Of a DNA stretch of 36,152 nt, positions 23,006-31,958 are shown one piece after another. The notes under the pieces were generated by a model. It was not told the DNA's origin. It did no database searches and was given only the letters and a program-made list of their open reading frames with translations. Source of the DNA: Muribaculum sp. (GTDB taxonomy: Bacteria > Bacillota > Clostridia > Lachnospirales > Lachnospiraceae); NCBI GenBank assembly GCA_023663505.1, contig JAMPHH010000027.1, positions 1 to 36,152 on the forward strand, read 5' to 3'. How positions within the stretch are numbered: the first letter of the stretch is position 1; each line of letters begins with the position of its first letter. The position numbers and the translations under genes were made by a program.

Positions 23006-25537
23006 TTATTTTGCCACAATATTCACCAGACGCCCCGGAACATAGATCTCCTTGACGATCGTCCCCGTCAGCTTATCTCCCAACGCCTCCTTCGCCATGG
23101 CGATCACGGTATCCTTGTCCGCGTCCTTGTCCGCCATCACCGTCGCACGGATCTTGCCGTTTAACTGCACGCCGATCTCCACGGTACTCTCCACGGTCTT
23201 TGCCTCGTCGTACTCGGGCCATGTGGTCTGATAGATTCTCCCCTCATAGCCGGCGGTCTGCCAGAGCTCCTCCGTGATATGCGGCGCCACAGGATTCAAT
23301 AACACGAGTAATGTTTTGTATTCTCCCCTTGTGACCGCATTTTTCTTGTAAAACTCATTGATTAACGCCATCATCGCCGCGATCGCGGTATTATATTTCA
23401 GGCATTCATAATCCCCCGACACCTTCTTGATGGTCTGGTGCAGCTTGGTCTCCAAGTCTGCGCTGTAACCGTCGCCATCTACCAAGATGTCCTGAAGCTT
23501 CCACACCCTCTCAAGGAATCTGCGGCAGCCCTTCACGCCATCTTCGCTCCACGCCGCACTGATGTCAAAGGCTCCGATGAACATCTCATAGGTACGCAGG
23601 GTATCCGCACCGTAATCCCGCACGATATCATCAGGATTCACCACATTGCCCAAGGATTTGGACATTTTTACCACGGGGTGCTCCGCCATCTCGCCAAACT
23701 GCTTTACCAAGGCTTCCCTTGCCGCCTTCTCGCTTCCGTACTGTTCCAACAGACGTTTCTGTTCCTCCGGAGTCTGGTTCACAAAGCTGTGAGGGTTCAG
23801 TCCAAGGATCATGCCATGACTGGTACGCTTCTGATAGGGCTCCTGACAGGGAACCACACCCTGATCATAGAGAAATCTATGCCAAAATCTGGAATACAGC
23901 AGATGCAGCGTCGTGTGCTCCATCCCGCCGTTATACCAGTCAACGGGCATCCAATACTCAAGAGCCTCCTTGCTTGCAAGCGCCTCCTTATTATCAGGGT
24001 CGGTGTAGCGCAGGAAATACCATGACGACCCTGCCCACTGGGGCATAGTGTCGGTCTCGCGCTTGGCGGGTCCGCCACAATGAGGACAAGTGGTATTCAC
24101 CCAATCCGTCATGGCAGCCAGCGGAGATTCACCATTATCGGTGGGCTCGTAGGATTCCACCTCGGGAAGCATCAGCGGAAGCTCGCTCTCGTCAAGAGGC
24201 ACAAAACCACATTTCTCACAATGCACTATCGGAATCGGCTCTCCCCAGTAACGCTGTCTGGAGAACACCCAGTCTCTAAGCTTATAGTTGGTCTTGCGGC
24301 TGCCAATACCCTTCTCCTCCAAGAACACAATGATCTTCTCCTTCGCGTCCGCGACGGACATCCCGTTCAGGAACTCGGAATTCACCAACGTTCCGGTAGC
24401 GACATCCGTATAAACCCGCTCCTGCACACTCACATCGCTGCCTGCCACCACCTCTATAATCGGAAGCCCGAATTTCTTGGCAAAATCCCAGTCTCTCTCG
24501 TCATGGGCGGGAACTGCCATGATCGCTCCTGTTCCGTAGGTCATCAGCACATAGTCGGATATCCAAATGGGAATCTCTTTGTTATTGACGGGGTTCGTGG
24601 CTGTCAGCCCCGCGATCTCCACACCCGTCTTATCCTTCGCAAGCTCCGTGCGCTCAAAATCAGACTTTCTCGCCGCCTGCTCTCTGTATGCCACCAGCTC
24701 GTCATAATTCCTGATCTCATCCTTGTACTTCTCGATCAGGGGGTGCTCCGGAGAGACTACCATGTAAGTCGCCCCGAACAGGGTATCCGGTCTGGTCGTG
24801 TAGATGCGCAGCTTCTCCTCCTTGCCTGTCAGGGCAAAATCAACCTCCGCTCCCTGAGACTTGCCGATCCAATTCTTCTGTGAGACCTTCACGCGCTCAA
24901 TATAATCCACCGTGTCCAAGCCCTGAATCAGCTTTTCCGCATATTCGGTGATCTTTAACATCCACTGACTCTTGACCCTTCGCACAACCTCGGAGCCGCA
25001 GCGCTCGCAGACGCCGTTTACCACCTCCTCATTTGCAAGACCGACCTTGCAGGAAGTACACCAGTTGATCGGCATCTCGGACTTGTACGCCAATCCCGCA
25101 TTAAAAAGCTTCAGGAAAATCCACTGTGTCCATTTATAATAATCAGAATCCGTGGTGTTGATCTCCCTGTCCCAGTCAAAGGAATAGCCCAGTGAATGGA
25201 GCTGTCCCTTGAAACGCTCCACATTATTCTTGGTCACAATCCTCGGGTGGATATGATTCTTGATCGCGTAATTCTCCGTGGGAAGCCCGAAGGCGTCCCA
25301 CCCCATGGGATACAATACGTTATAGCCCTGCATCCTGCGCTTTCTCGCCACGATGTCCAACGCCGTGTACGGGCGGGGGTGTCCCACATGCAGCCCGTCT
25401 CCCGAAGGATAGGGGAACTCCACCAACGCGTAATACTTGGGCTTGGAATAGTCGTTAGTGGCTCTAAACGCCTTCTCCTCGTCCCATATCTTCTGCCATT
25501 TCTGCTCCACCTCACGGTGGTTATAAGGTACTGTCAT
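23006..25537 (-). CDS. leuS: Leucyl-tRNA synthetase
   Basis: It charges tRNA-Leu with leucine in the cytoplasm. The 843-residue protein is full length for bacterial LeuRS. The class I HIGH-type motif is GLHVGHPRPYTALD (about residue 50). A zinc-like Cys cluster (WCTSCKVG, GVCERCGSEV) lies near 155-185 and a second (HCEKCGF, TCPHCGGPAKRE) near 435-485. The CP1 editing domain includes TTRPDTLFGATYMVVSPEHP and YGTGAIMAVPAHDERDWDF. The KMSKS loop is VVKMSKSLGNVVNPDDIV. The start has GAGGAGG nine bases upstream. It begins 25 bp after a PocR-MCP gene; no T-box leader fits in that gap, so any tRNA-dependent control must lie further upstream or be absent. Confidence 0.98.
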   Translation of the reverse strand: MTVPYNHREVEQKWQKIWDEEKAFRATNDYSKPKYYALVEFPYPSGDGLHVGHPRPYTALDIVARKRRMQGYNVLYPMGWDAFGLPTENYAIKNHIHPRIVTKNNVERFKGQLHSLGYSFDWDREINTTDSDYYKWTQWIFLKLFNAGLAYKSEMPINWCTSCKVGLANEEVVNGVCERCGSEVVRRVKSQWMLKITEYAEKLIQGLDTVDYIERVKVSQKNWIGKSQGAEVDFALTGKEEKLRIYTTRPDTLFGATYMVVSPEHPLIEKYKDEIRNYDELVAYREQAARKSDFERTELAKDKTGVEIAGLTATNPVNNKEIPIWISDYVLMTYGTGAIMAVPAHDERDWDFAKKFGLPIIEVVAGSDVSVQERVYTDVATGTLVNSEFLNGMSVADAKEKIIVFLEEKGIGSRKTNYKLRDWVFSRQRYWGEPIPIVHCEKCGFVPLDESELPLMLPEVESYEPTDNGESPLAAMTDWVNTTCPHCGGPAKRETDTMPQWAGSSWYFLRYTDPDNKEALASKEALEYWMPVDWYNGGMEHTTLHLLYSRFWHRFLYDQGVVPCQEPYQKRTSHGMILGLNPHSFVNQTPEEQKRLLEQYGSEKAAREALVKQFGEMAEHPVVKMSKSLGNVVNPDDIVRDYGADTLRTYEMFIGAFDISAAWSEDGVKGCRRFLERVWKLQDILVDGDGYSADLETKLHQTIKKVSGDYECLKYNTAIAAMMALINEFYKKNAVTRGEYKTLLVLLNPVAPHITEELWQTAGYEGRIYQTTWPEYDEAKTVESTVEIGVQLNGKIRATVMADKDADKDTVIAMAKEALGDKLTGTIVKEIYVPGRLVNIVAK

Positions 25538-25562
25538 TACAATTTCCTCCTCAAAGGGCTCT

Positions 25563-26348
25563 TTAGATTCTTTCTTTATTATTTAACTTGTGGATAGTCT
25601 CTGCGGTCTTGTTCAGCGAGGTAACGATCTCCGCACTGGCGGCGTCCATCCCCTGTGCAAGCTTCTGCACCTCGTTCGCAACAACGGCAAAGCCCTTTCC
25701 CGCGTCCCCTGCTCTCGCCGCCTCAATGGAAGCGTTCAACGCCAAAATCCGCTGTTTACCGGAGAATCCCGATATTTTCTTCGTGTTGGCGCTTGCGGCG
25801 TCAATCTCCACCATGGCTGTCGCGATTCCTTCCTTCAAGCCGTCGAGAAAGTCCTTATTCACATAAGTGACATAACTGGTGCGTACAAACATATTGATCA
25901 CGTCCCCAAGAAGACAGGCGGAAGCCTCGATCTCCTCCTTTGTCTTGATCTTTACCTTGCCAAGCGCGGTAATATATGCCTCCTCGTCAATCCCAAGCTC
26001 TCTCGCCGTGGCTCTGAACTTACTCTCGTCGGGCTTCTCCGGAAGCACCTGCCCGCCGATAATGCTGCCAAGCACTGTGCCGTTGTCCAAGGTAATGGGA
26101 ATACCGAAGTCATACAGCCCCGCATGACAGGGATACACGCCCTGCCCCTCTTGGTCATTCTTCACGCAGCGTCTGCAGCCCTCCTGACTCCCTCTGGTCA
26201 GCTTGATACAAAAATCAGTGAAATTATAACACTCGCTGATGTACTCCCCGTCGTCGCCCACCGCAACGGTCGCAAGTCCTGTGCTCTTTGCCCAGTTATT
26301 CATAATCTCTTCAAATTTTTTCATGTCACAGAAATCTTGGATTTTCAT
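25563..26348 (-). CDS. PocR-domain soluble chemoreceptor-like protein
   Basis: This 261-residue protein has no membrane segment. Residues about 1-165 form a PocR sensory domain with the typical Cys set (ECYNFTDFCIKL, EGCRRCVKNDQEGQGVYPCH) and the GIPITLDNGTVLGSIIGGQV core. Such domains bind small metabolites or redox cofactors in known families. Residues about 190-250 are the conserved tip of a methyl-accepting signalling domain (LALNASIEAARAGDAGKGFA, VVANEVQKLAQ). It lacks HAMP, and the hairpin is short, so it is smaller than typical cytoplasmic receptors. It would signal to CheA/CheW or act as a stand-alone sensor. The start is uncertain: MKKFEEIM at 26324 is an alternative. It lies just upstream of leuS. 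Confidence 0.85.
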   Translation of the reverse strand: MKIQDFCDMKKFEEIMNNWAKSTGLATVAVGDDGEYISECYNFTDFCIKLTRGSQEGCRRCVKNDQEGQGVYPCHAGLYDFGIPITLDNGTVLGSIIGGQVLPEKPDESKFRATARELGIDEEAYITALGKVKIKTKEEIEASACLLGDVINMFVRTSYVTYVNKDFLDGLKEGIATAMVEIDAASANTKKISGFSGKQRILALNASIEAARAGDAGKGFAVVANEVQKLAQGMDAASAEIVTSLNKTAETIHKLNNKERI

Positions 26349-26429
26349 AATAATCTATAACCATGCCTTTCCGCAGCCTGCGAATTTTCATGCATATTTT
26401 TACGCATTGTACAGGCGCAATTTTTTCTC

Positions 26430-28523
26430 TTATTCGTCAAGATTATTCTCCGCTACCTTCGCCGCCCTTGCCGCGACCTCCTTCTCCTGCACGTCGGAGG
26501 GTGCCTGCTCATAACGCACGAACTCATAGGAATACTCGCCCCGTCCGCCTGTCATGGAGCGCAGATCTGTACAATATCCGAACAATCCGCTCATGGGAAT
26601 CTCCGCCTCAATAATCTGCTTGCCGCCCGCCGCTGGATTCATGCCAAGGACACGCCCTCGTCTCTTGTTCAGATCTCCCATGATATCGCCCGTATAGGAA
26701 TCAGGCACGGTGACCTTCAATGCCGCAATAGGCTCCAAAAGCACGGGGTGCGCCTCCATAAAGCCCTTCTTGAAGGCTTGGATCGTCGCCATCTTAAACG
26801 CCATCTCGGAGGAGTCAACCGGGTGGTAGGAGCCGTCATAGAGCACCGCCTTCACACCCACCACAGGATATGCCGCCATAGGTCCCCTCACCACGGAATC
26901 CTGCAGTCCCTTTTCCACCGCGGGGAAGAAATTCTTAGGCACGGCTCCGCCCACAACCTCCTGCTCGAATACATAGGGAACCTCCAAATCGTCCGCGGGC
27001 GAGAAACGCATCTTTACATGACCGTACTGACCATGCCCGCCGGACTGCTTCTTGTACTTATACTCCACATCGGAATTCTTCTTGATGGTCTCCCTGTACG
27101 CTATCTTGGGAGTTGTCAGCTCCACCTCCACCTTGTATTCATTCAGAAGTCTGCTGACCACGATCTCCAAATGCTGATCGCCCATGCCGTAGAGAAGCAT
27201 CTGGCGATTCTCCGAATCGTTCACCGCCTTCAGGGTAAGATCCTCATGACTTATCTTCTGCAGCGCTTGGGAAAGCTTATCCACATCCGCCTTGTTTTTG
27301 GGCTTGTATCGCATATAGGTGTAGGGCGTGGAGATCTCCGCCTGACCGTATTTGATCGTCGTAGCCTTCGTTGACAGACTGTTGCCCGTGCGAGCCCCCG
27401 TCAGCTTCGCCAGTGCGCCGATATCACCGGCATGAAGCTCCGACACCTCAATGGGCTTGCTCCCCTGCATCACGTAGAGCTTGCCGATCTTTTCCTCGAT
27501 ATCCTTATCTACATTATAAAGCACGTCATCTGTCTTCAATACGCCGGAATTTACCTTGATCAGCGAGTATTTGCCGATAAAGGGGTCAACTATCGTCTTC
27601 CAGATGTATGCGGATTTTGCCTTGGAGAAATCATAGTCCGCATGGTAAATCTCATTGGTCTTCATATTGATGCCTGCAATCTCGCGGTTTTCGGGGCTTG
27701 GCATGTACTTGATAATATCGTCCAACAGGGTGTATATACCCTGACAGAGCGTGTTGGAGCCCATAGTCATGGGGACAATGCTTCCGTCACACACATTGGT
27801 GCGCAGCGCGGCGCGGATCTCCGCCTCGGAGAAGGTCTCCCCATTAAAGTACCTCTCCATAAAGTCCTCACTGGTCTCCGCAACCGCCTCCATCAATGTG
27901 TCGCGGCAGATCTGGAGATTCGCCTTGTTGTACTCCGGTATCTCGCAGGGAACCACCTCCTTGCCCTGCCAACGATTACCGGTCTCCGCTATCACGTTTA
28001 CATATCCGACAAATTTCTCGCTCTCACGGATTGGAAGGTGGAAGGGCGCCATCTTCTTGCCGTAAAGCTCTGTCATATCCTCAACCACCTGACGGAAGGA
28101 AGCGTTGTCCACATCCATATTGGAGACATAGATAAATCTGGGCAGCTTATACTTCTCACACAGCTCCCACGCCTTCTGTGTCCCGACCTCTATTCCCGCC
28201 TTACCGTTTACCACGATGATGGCGGCGCCTGCGGCGCTTACCGCCTCCTCAACCTCACCCACAAAGTCAAAATATCCCGGGGCGTCAATCACATTGATCT
28301 TGTAATCCTCCCACTCGATAGGAATGACGGAGGTGCTTATGGAAAACTGTCTCTTTTGTTCTTCCTTGCCGTAATCACTCACCGTATTGCCATCGGTGAC
28401 CTTGCCCATACGCGAGGTGATTCCGGACAGATAGGCCATGGACTCCGCCAGACTGGTCTTGCCGCTTCCTCCATGCCCCAAAAGCACTACATTGCGAATC
28501 TTGTCAGTTGTGTAAACTTTCAT
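26430..28523 (-). CDS. EF-G-like translational GTPase (FusA2-type)
   Basis: This 697-residue paralogue of elongation factor G has the G domain and EF-G domains II-V. The P-loop is GHGGSGKTSLAE and G3 is DAPGYFDF. The G4 position reads VSNMDVD where EF-G has NKMD, and the switch I region KRQFSISTS replaces the usual RGITI. Domain IV includes KKQSGGHGQYGHVKMRF, and the C-terminal part has GDIMGDLNKRRGRVLGM. The start at 28523 follows GGAGGG; an upstream frame to 28568 lacks a site. Such second EF-G copies are common in Clostridia, and their role (ribosome recycling, stress or none) is not settled. It has its own promoter, divergent from tyrA. Confidence 0.9.
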   Translation of the reverse strand: MKVYTTDKIRNVVLLGHGGSGKTSLAESMAYLSGITSRMGKVTDGNTVSDYGKEEQKRQFSISTSVIPIEWEDYKINVIDAPGYFDFVGEVEEAVSAAGAAIIVVNGKAGIEVGTQKAWELCEKYKLPRFIYVSNMDVDNASFRQVVEDMTELYGKKMAPFHLPIRESEKFVGYVNVIAETGNRWQGKEVVPCEIPEYNKANLQICRDTLMEAVAETSEDFMERYFNGETFSEAEIRAALRTNVCDGSIVPMTMGSNTLCQGIYTLLDDIIKYMPSPENREIAGINMKTNEIYHADYDFSKAKSAYIWKTIVDPFIGKYSLIKVNSGVLKTDDVLYNVDKDIEEKIGKLYVMQGSKPIEVSELHAGDIGALAKLTGARTGNSLSTKATTIKYGQAEISTPYTYMRYKPKNKADVDKLSQALQKISHEDLTLKAVNDSENRQMLLYGMGDQHLEIVVSRLLNEYKVEVELTTPKIAYRETIKKNSDVEYKYKKQSGGHGQYGHVKMRFSPADDLEVPYVFEQEVVGGAVPKNFFPAVEKGLQDSVVRGPMAAYPVVGVKAVLYDGSYHPVDSSEMAFKMATIQAFKKGFMEAHPVLLEPIAALKVTVPDSYTGDIMGDLNKRRGRVLGMNPAAGGKQIIEAEIPMSGLFGYCTDLRSMTGGRGEYSYEFVRYEQAPSDVQEKEVAARAAKVAENNLDE

Positions 28524-28596
28524 GTGTTGCCCTCCAATTTTCCGTTTTTTTGTGATTTTCCGATTCAAATAGCCGCTTTTTCAAACCATATAGTCT

Positions 28597-28625
28597 ATTT
28601 TACTAAATTATCACTAAAAATACAA
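28597..28625 (-). promoter_or_regulatory. Promoter of the EF-G-like gene
   Basis: Minus strand TTGTAT (28620-28625), exact 17-bp spacer, TAAAAT (28597-28602), about 75 bp before the chosen start. Confidence 0.65.
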
Positions 28626-28654
28626 GGCTATTGTTAGCATTTTGATATCCTTTG

Positions 28655-28683
28655 TTGATTTTCACAATTTTACATGATATAGT
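28655..28683 (+). promoter_or_regulatory. Promoter of tyrA
   Basis: TTGATT (28655-28660), 17-bp spacer, TATAGT (28678-28683). It is divergent from the EF-G-like promoter; the two -35 boxes are about 30 bp apart. Confidence 0.6.
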
Positions 28684-28722
28684 GACAGAAGTGGTGGAAA
28701 ATATATAATGAGAGGTTATTCT

Positions 28723-29823
28723 ATGAACACACAAACCTTTGGATTTATCGGCTTGGGATTGATCGGGGGCTCTATCGCGAGAGCTATCCGCGAGAAGCTC
28801 CCCGGGTCCGTCATTATGGCATACGATATCAACGAGGCTTCCCTGAACGCCGCGCTCTCCGACGGCGTGATCGACCGCGGGGCGGCGTCCATAGACGAAC
28901 AGTTCGGACAATGTGATTATCTGTTTCTATGCGCCCCCGTTCAAAAAAATGACGACAACCTAGGGATAATCAAAAATATCCTGTCCCCCGATTGTCTGCT
29001 CACGGACGTGGGCAGCGTCAAGACAGGCATACATGAGGCAATCCGCGCCGCCGGCTTGGAGGGACAGTTTATCGGCGGGCACCCAATGGCGGGCAGCGAG
29101 CGCGTGGGCTATGTGAACTCCAAGGCGATCCTTCTGGAAAACGCCTACTACATTCTCACCCCCTGCGAGACCGTGCCCGAGGCAAAGCTTGCCGCCTACC
29201 GCGAGCTGGTACAGACCTTGGGGGCGATTCCTTTGGTATTGGACTGCCGCAAGCACGATTATATCACTGCGGCGATCAGCCACCTCCCCCATGTGATCGC
29301 CGCAGCCTTGGTCAATCTGGTGCGTGAGAGCGACTCCGCGGACGGCACCATGAAGATGGTGGCTGCCGGAGGCTTTAAGGATATCACCCGCATCGCGTCC
29401 TCCTCCGCCCAGATGTGGCAGCAGATCTGCCTGACCAACACAGGGAATATCTCCGCCCTTTTGGACGATTATATCCAAGCCCTCAGTGTAATCCGCAAGG
29501 CATTAGATTCACGGGACGAGAAAGCCCTGTATGACTTTTTTGACAGCGCGAGAATCTACCGCGACAGCTTTATCGGCGCCTCGAGCGGTCCCATCAAGCG
29601 TGTCTACAATCTCACGGTTGACATCATGGACGAGCCCGGCGCTCTGGCAGCGATCGCGTCAATCCTCGCACAAAACCAAATCAGCATCAAAAATATCGGA
29701 ATCGCCCACAACCGCGAATCGGAAAACGGCGTGCTCAAGGTTGAATTTTACGAGGAAGCTTCCATAGAAAAAGCAGCCAAGCTTCTGGCTGCCAATGGAT
29801 ACGCTGTCTATATGAAAAAATGA
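28723..29823 (+). CDS. tyrA: Prephenate dehydrogenase with C-terminal ACT domain
   Basis: It converts prephenate to 4-hydroxyphenylpyruvate with NAD in tyrosine synthesis. The 366-residue protein has a Rossmann domain starting FGFIGLGLIGGSIARA (GxGxxG). TDVGSVK, GGHPMAGSE and ISHLPHVIAAALV are typical of the catalytic domain. A C-terminal ACT domain (residues about 295-366, VDIMDEPGALAAIASILAQN) is expected to give feedback control by tyrosine. The start at 28723 follows AGAGG at seven bases and is preferred over 28708. It is transcribed alone, opposite to its neighbours; no other aromatic pathway gene is in the window. Confidence 0.95.
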   Translation: MNTQTFGFIGLGLIGGSIARAIREKLPGSVIMAYDINEASLNAALSDGVIDRGAASIDEQFGQCDYLFLCAPVQKNDDNLGIIKNILSPDCLLTDVGSVKTGIHEAIRAAGLEGQFIGGHPMAGSERVGYVNSKAILLENAYYILTPCETVPEAKLAAYRELVQTLGAIPLVLDCRKHDYITAAISHLPHVIAAALVNLVRESDSADGTMKMVAAGGFKDITRIASSSAQMWQQICLTNTGNISALLDDYIQALSVIRKALDSRDEKALYDFFDSARIYRDSFIGASSGPIKRVYNLTVDIMDEPGALAAIASILAQNQISIKNIGIAHNRESENGVLKVEFYEEASIEKAAKLLAANGYAVYMKK

Positions 29824-29861
29824 ACCTTATGAAAAAATTAACCTACTGAAATGAAACATAA

Positions 29862-30419
29862 CTATTCAACACCACCCTCATATGCGCCGCTTCTTCCCCG
29901 GTGCCTAGAGCGAAAACGTCTCGACAGCCCTTGTATCGACAAGAGAACCAATACTCCCACAATGCCGCCCAACGTGTCCAGGCACACATCCTGAAAGCTT
30001 CCGCACCGCCCCGGCACAAAGCGCTGGTGAAGCTCGTCAAGTCCTGCGGAGAGGAACACCCACGCCGTACACAAAGCCCATAACAGCCTGCCCCTGCTCA
30101 CCCACTGGCTCCACAACAGATACACAAGAATGCCCATGCAGGCATATTCCGTAAAATGAGCCGCCTTTCTGAGCGGATACTCGAAAAACACGGCGATCTC
30201 CCCAACAATCTTGTCCGTCCAATGCTGTCTTGAAATATGGTTGAACAGCTCGGCGCTTCCTGCGGAGACCTTCGTACTCAGATTCGTGGAGGATTCCCCG
30301 TCCTGCGCCGAGAGCGAAAAGATAAGTACATATAAAAATACGAGCAGCGCGCCATAGACAACCGTGAGTCTTATTTGCCGTTTTCTCTCACTAACACCAC
30401 AATCATTCGATATCATCAT
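29862..30419 (-). CDS. VanZ-like family membrane protein
   Basis: This integral membrane protein has about 185 residues and four predicted spans. The family pattern is clear: FSLSAQDGESSTNLS after the first span, RKAAHFTEYACMGILVYLL, then LDELHQRFVPGRCGSFQDVCLDTLGG before the last span. VanZ-like proteins are widespread and mostly uncharacterised; the namesake gives low-level teicoplanin resistance, but that cannot be assumed here. The start is uncertain (30419 or 30416), as no good ribosome site is seen. It overlaps the end of the PilZ gene by about 17 bp, so translational coupling is likely. The C-terminus is basic and ends in a Gly/Glu-rich tail. Confidence 0.85.
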   Translation of the reverse strand: MMISNDCGVSERKRQIRLTVVYGALLVFLYVLIFSLSAQDGESSTNLSTKVSAGSAELFNHISRQHWTDKIVGEIAVFFEYPLRKAAHFTEYACMGILVYLLWSQWVSRGRLLWALCTAWVFLSAGLDELHQRFVPGRCGSFQDVCLDTLGGIVGVLVLLSIQGLSRRFRSRHRGRSGAYEGGVE

Positions 30420-30741
30420 GAACCGCTTGATATACCTCGATTCTGAAAGCATCTACGTCCGACATTCCCATGAACACCGAACCGTAGAAATAGCCTCTCT
30501 CCTTCAGCTCAACGCGCACGATCCTGAGCAGCACGTGCAGCACTTCCTTGGTCCAAATGGTAAGGTCAGCCTCATAAATCTCGCCAATCTGCAATACTTG
30601 GTTAGAAATAAAGCCAACACCCGTCTTGGAGACGTCCAAAACCTCGATACTCACTTCCGTGTGATCCGCACCGTTGTCCAAGCGTTTGATCAAAAGCTCG
30701 GTCTCCAGTGCAGTTCGTTTGTTTTTTCTTCTCTCTTCCAT
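30403..30741 (-). CDS. PilZ-domain protein (c-di-GMP effector candidate)
   Basis: This 112-residue single-domain protein has both PilZ binding motifs: RKNKRTALE (RxxxR, residues 4-8) and DVSKTGVGF (D/NxSxxG, residues about 37-43). Further beta strands include EVLHVLLRIVRVEL and YGSVFMGMSDVD. It is expected to bind cyclic di-GMP and act on a partner. The partner may be the co-transcribed VanZ-like membrane protein, whose gene overlaps its stop, but no interaction is established. The start has AGAGG eight bases upstream and a good promoter is present. Confidence 0.9.
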   Translation of the reverse strand: MEERRKNKRTALETELLIKRLDNGADHTEVSIEVLDVSKTGVGFISNQVLQIGEIYEADLTIWTKEVLHVLLRIVRVELKERGYFYGSVFMGMSDVDAFRIEVYQAVHDDIE

Positions 30742-30785
30742 AAGTGTAACCCTCTCTGCGATAAAGAATTCACATATATGGTTCT

Positions 30786-30814
30786 AGTATACCATTCAAA
30801 TCGTAATTGTGCAA
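30786..30814 (-). promoter_or_regulatory. Promoter of the pilZ-vanZ pair
   Basis: Minus strand TTGCAC (30809-30814), 17-bp spacer, TATACT (30786-30791), about 45 bp before the PilZ start. Confidence 0.65.
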
Positions 30815-30851
30815 GCATTCATTGCCGCAGAAATAGCAAATGTTAGTAACA

Positions 30852-31877
30852 CTAAAAAATAAACATTGCGTCCCCGAAGCTAAAAAACCTGTATTTTTCC
30901 CGAATAGCTTCCTCATAAGCGGCAAGCACCCGTTCCCTGCCCGCCAGTGCGCTCACAAGCATCACCAACGTGGATTCCGGCAAATGAAAATTGGTGATCA
31001 GCGCGTCCAGTACCTTGAATCGATATCCGGGATAGATAAAAATCTCCGTATCGCCCTCTCCCGCCTGCACCTGTCCGCGCTCGTCCGCGGCGCTCTCAAT
31101 GGTGCGGCAGCTCGTGGTTCCCACACAGATGACCCGTCCGCCCTCCGCCTTGGTTTGGTTGATCCGCCGCGCTGCCTCCTCCGACACCTGATACGACTCT
31201 GAATGCATATGATGCTCCAGAATATTATCCTCCTTCACCGGACGGAATGTCCCAAGCCCAACATGGAGCGTCACATAGACAATATGTACTCCCTTGCCCT
31301 CAATCTGCCCCAGCAGCTCCCTCGTAAAATGGAGTCCCGCCGTGGGAGCCGCAGCAGAGCCCTCGTATCTGGCATAGACCGTCTGATAGCGGTTCTTATC
31401 CTGAAGCTTATGGGTGATATAGGGCGGCAGGGGCATCTCCCCAAGCCTGTCCAGAACCTCCTCAAAGATGCCTTCATATTCAAATCGGATCAGGCGGTTG
31501 CCCTCCTCCACCGTCTCCAAGACCTCCGCCCTAAGGAGCCCGTCACCAAAGGACAATCTCGCGCCGGGTCTGCACTTCTTGCCGGGCTTGACCAAGGTCT
31601 CCCATATGTCCGCTTCCCTCCGCTTTAGGAGAAGCACCTCCACATGGGCGCCCGTCCCCTCCCGCTCTCCCAGAAGTCTCGCAGGGATCACCTTGGTATT
31701 GTTCAGCACCAGACAATCCCCGGGCTTCAGATAATCCGCGATCTCCCGAAACACATGATGGGACACCTCACCCGTGTCCCTATCGAGCACCAACAGTCTC
31801 GACGCGGAACGATCCTCCAGCGGGTCTTGGGCGATCAGCTCAGGGGGCAGGTCAAAATAAAAATCTGATTTTTTCAT
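30852..31877 (-). CDS. queA: S-adenosylmethionine:tRNA ribosyltransferase-isomerase
   Basis: It transfers and isomerises the ribose of S-adenosylmethionine onto preQ1-modified tRNA to give epoxyqueuosine, the penultimate step of queuosine synthesis. The 341-residue protein is normal length. It has the family features DFYFDLPPELIAQDPLEDR, CLVLNNTKVIPARLLGERE, ARYEGSAAAPTAGLHFTREL, HVGLGTFRPVKEDNI, GTTSCRTIESA and NFHLPESTLVMLVSALAG. The start at 31877 follows AGGGG at eight bases; the frame is open to 31949 but without a site. It is downstream of the M18 aminopeptidase gene on the same strand with a palindrome in between. No tgt is in the window. Confidence 0.97.
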   Translation of the reverse strand: MKKSDFYFDLPPELIAQDPLEDRSASRLLVLDRDTGEVSHHVFREIADYLKPGDCLVLNNTKVIPARLLGEREGTGAHVEVLLLKRREADIWETLVKPGKKCRPGARLSFGDGLLRAEVLETVEEGNRLIRFEYEGIFEEVLDRLGEMPLPPYITHKLQDKNRYQTVYARYEGSAAAPTAGLHFTRELLGQIEGKGVHIVYVTLHVGLGTFRPVKEDNILEHHMHSESYQVSEEAARRINQTKAEGGRVICVGTTSCRTIESAADERGQVQAGEGDTEIFIYPGYRFKVLDALITNFHLPESTLVMLVSALAGRERVLAAYEEAIREKYRFFSFGDAMFIF

Positions 31878-31888
31878 AATTATACCCC

Positions 31889-31919
31889 TGCATATCACGA
31901 GCTTGCTCGTGATACTGCA
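31889..31919. repeat. Perfect palindrome just upstream of the queA ribosome binding site
   Basis: TATCACGAGC-TT-GCTCGTGATA (10-bp arms, 2-base centre) with extra outer TGCA/TGCA pairing. It ends about 12 bases before the queA start on the minus strand. It could be an mRNA hairpin affecting queA translation or a mini-repeat; there is no T run to make it a terminator. Confidence 0.7.
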
Positions 31920-31958
31920 CCAATAAATAGTTTGAAAATTTATTTTCAAATTTTATCT

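Noticed and set aside
25538..25562. T-box leader before leuS
   Set aside because: Only 25 bp separate leuS from the upstream stop, too short for a T-box.
27432..28637. 401-codon plus-strand frame
   Set aside because: It is fully antisense to the well-supported EF-G-like gene, with no family resemblance and no ribosome site.
31878..31958. preQ1 riboswitch before queA
   Set aside because: The 81-bp gap has a palindrome but not the stem and A-rich tail arrangement of a preQ1-I aptamer.
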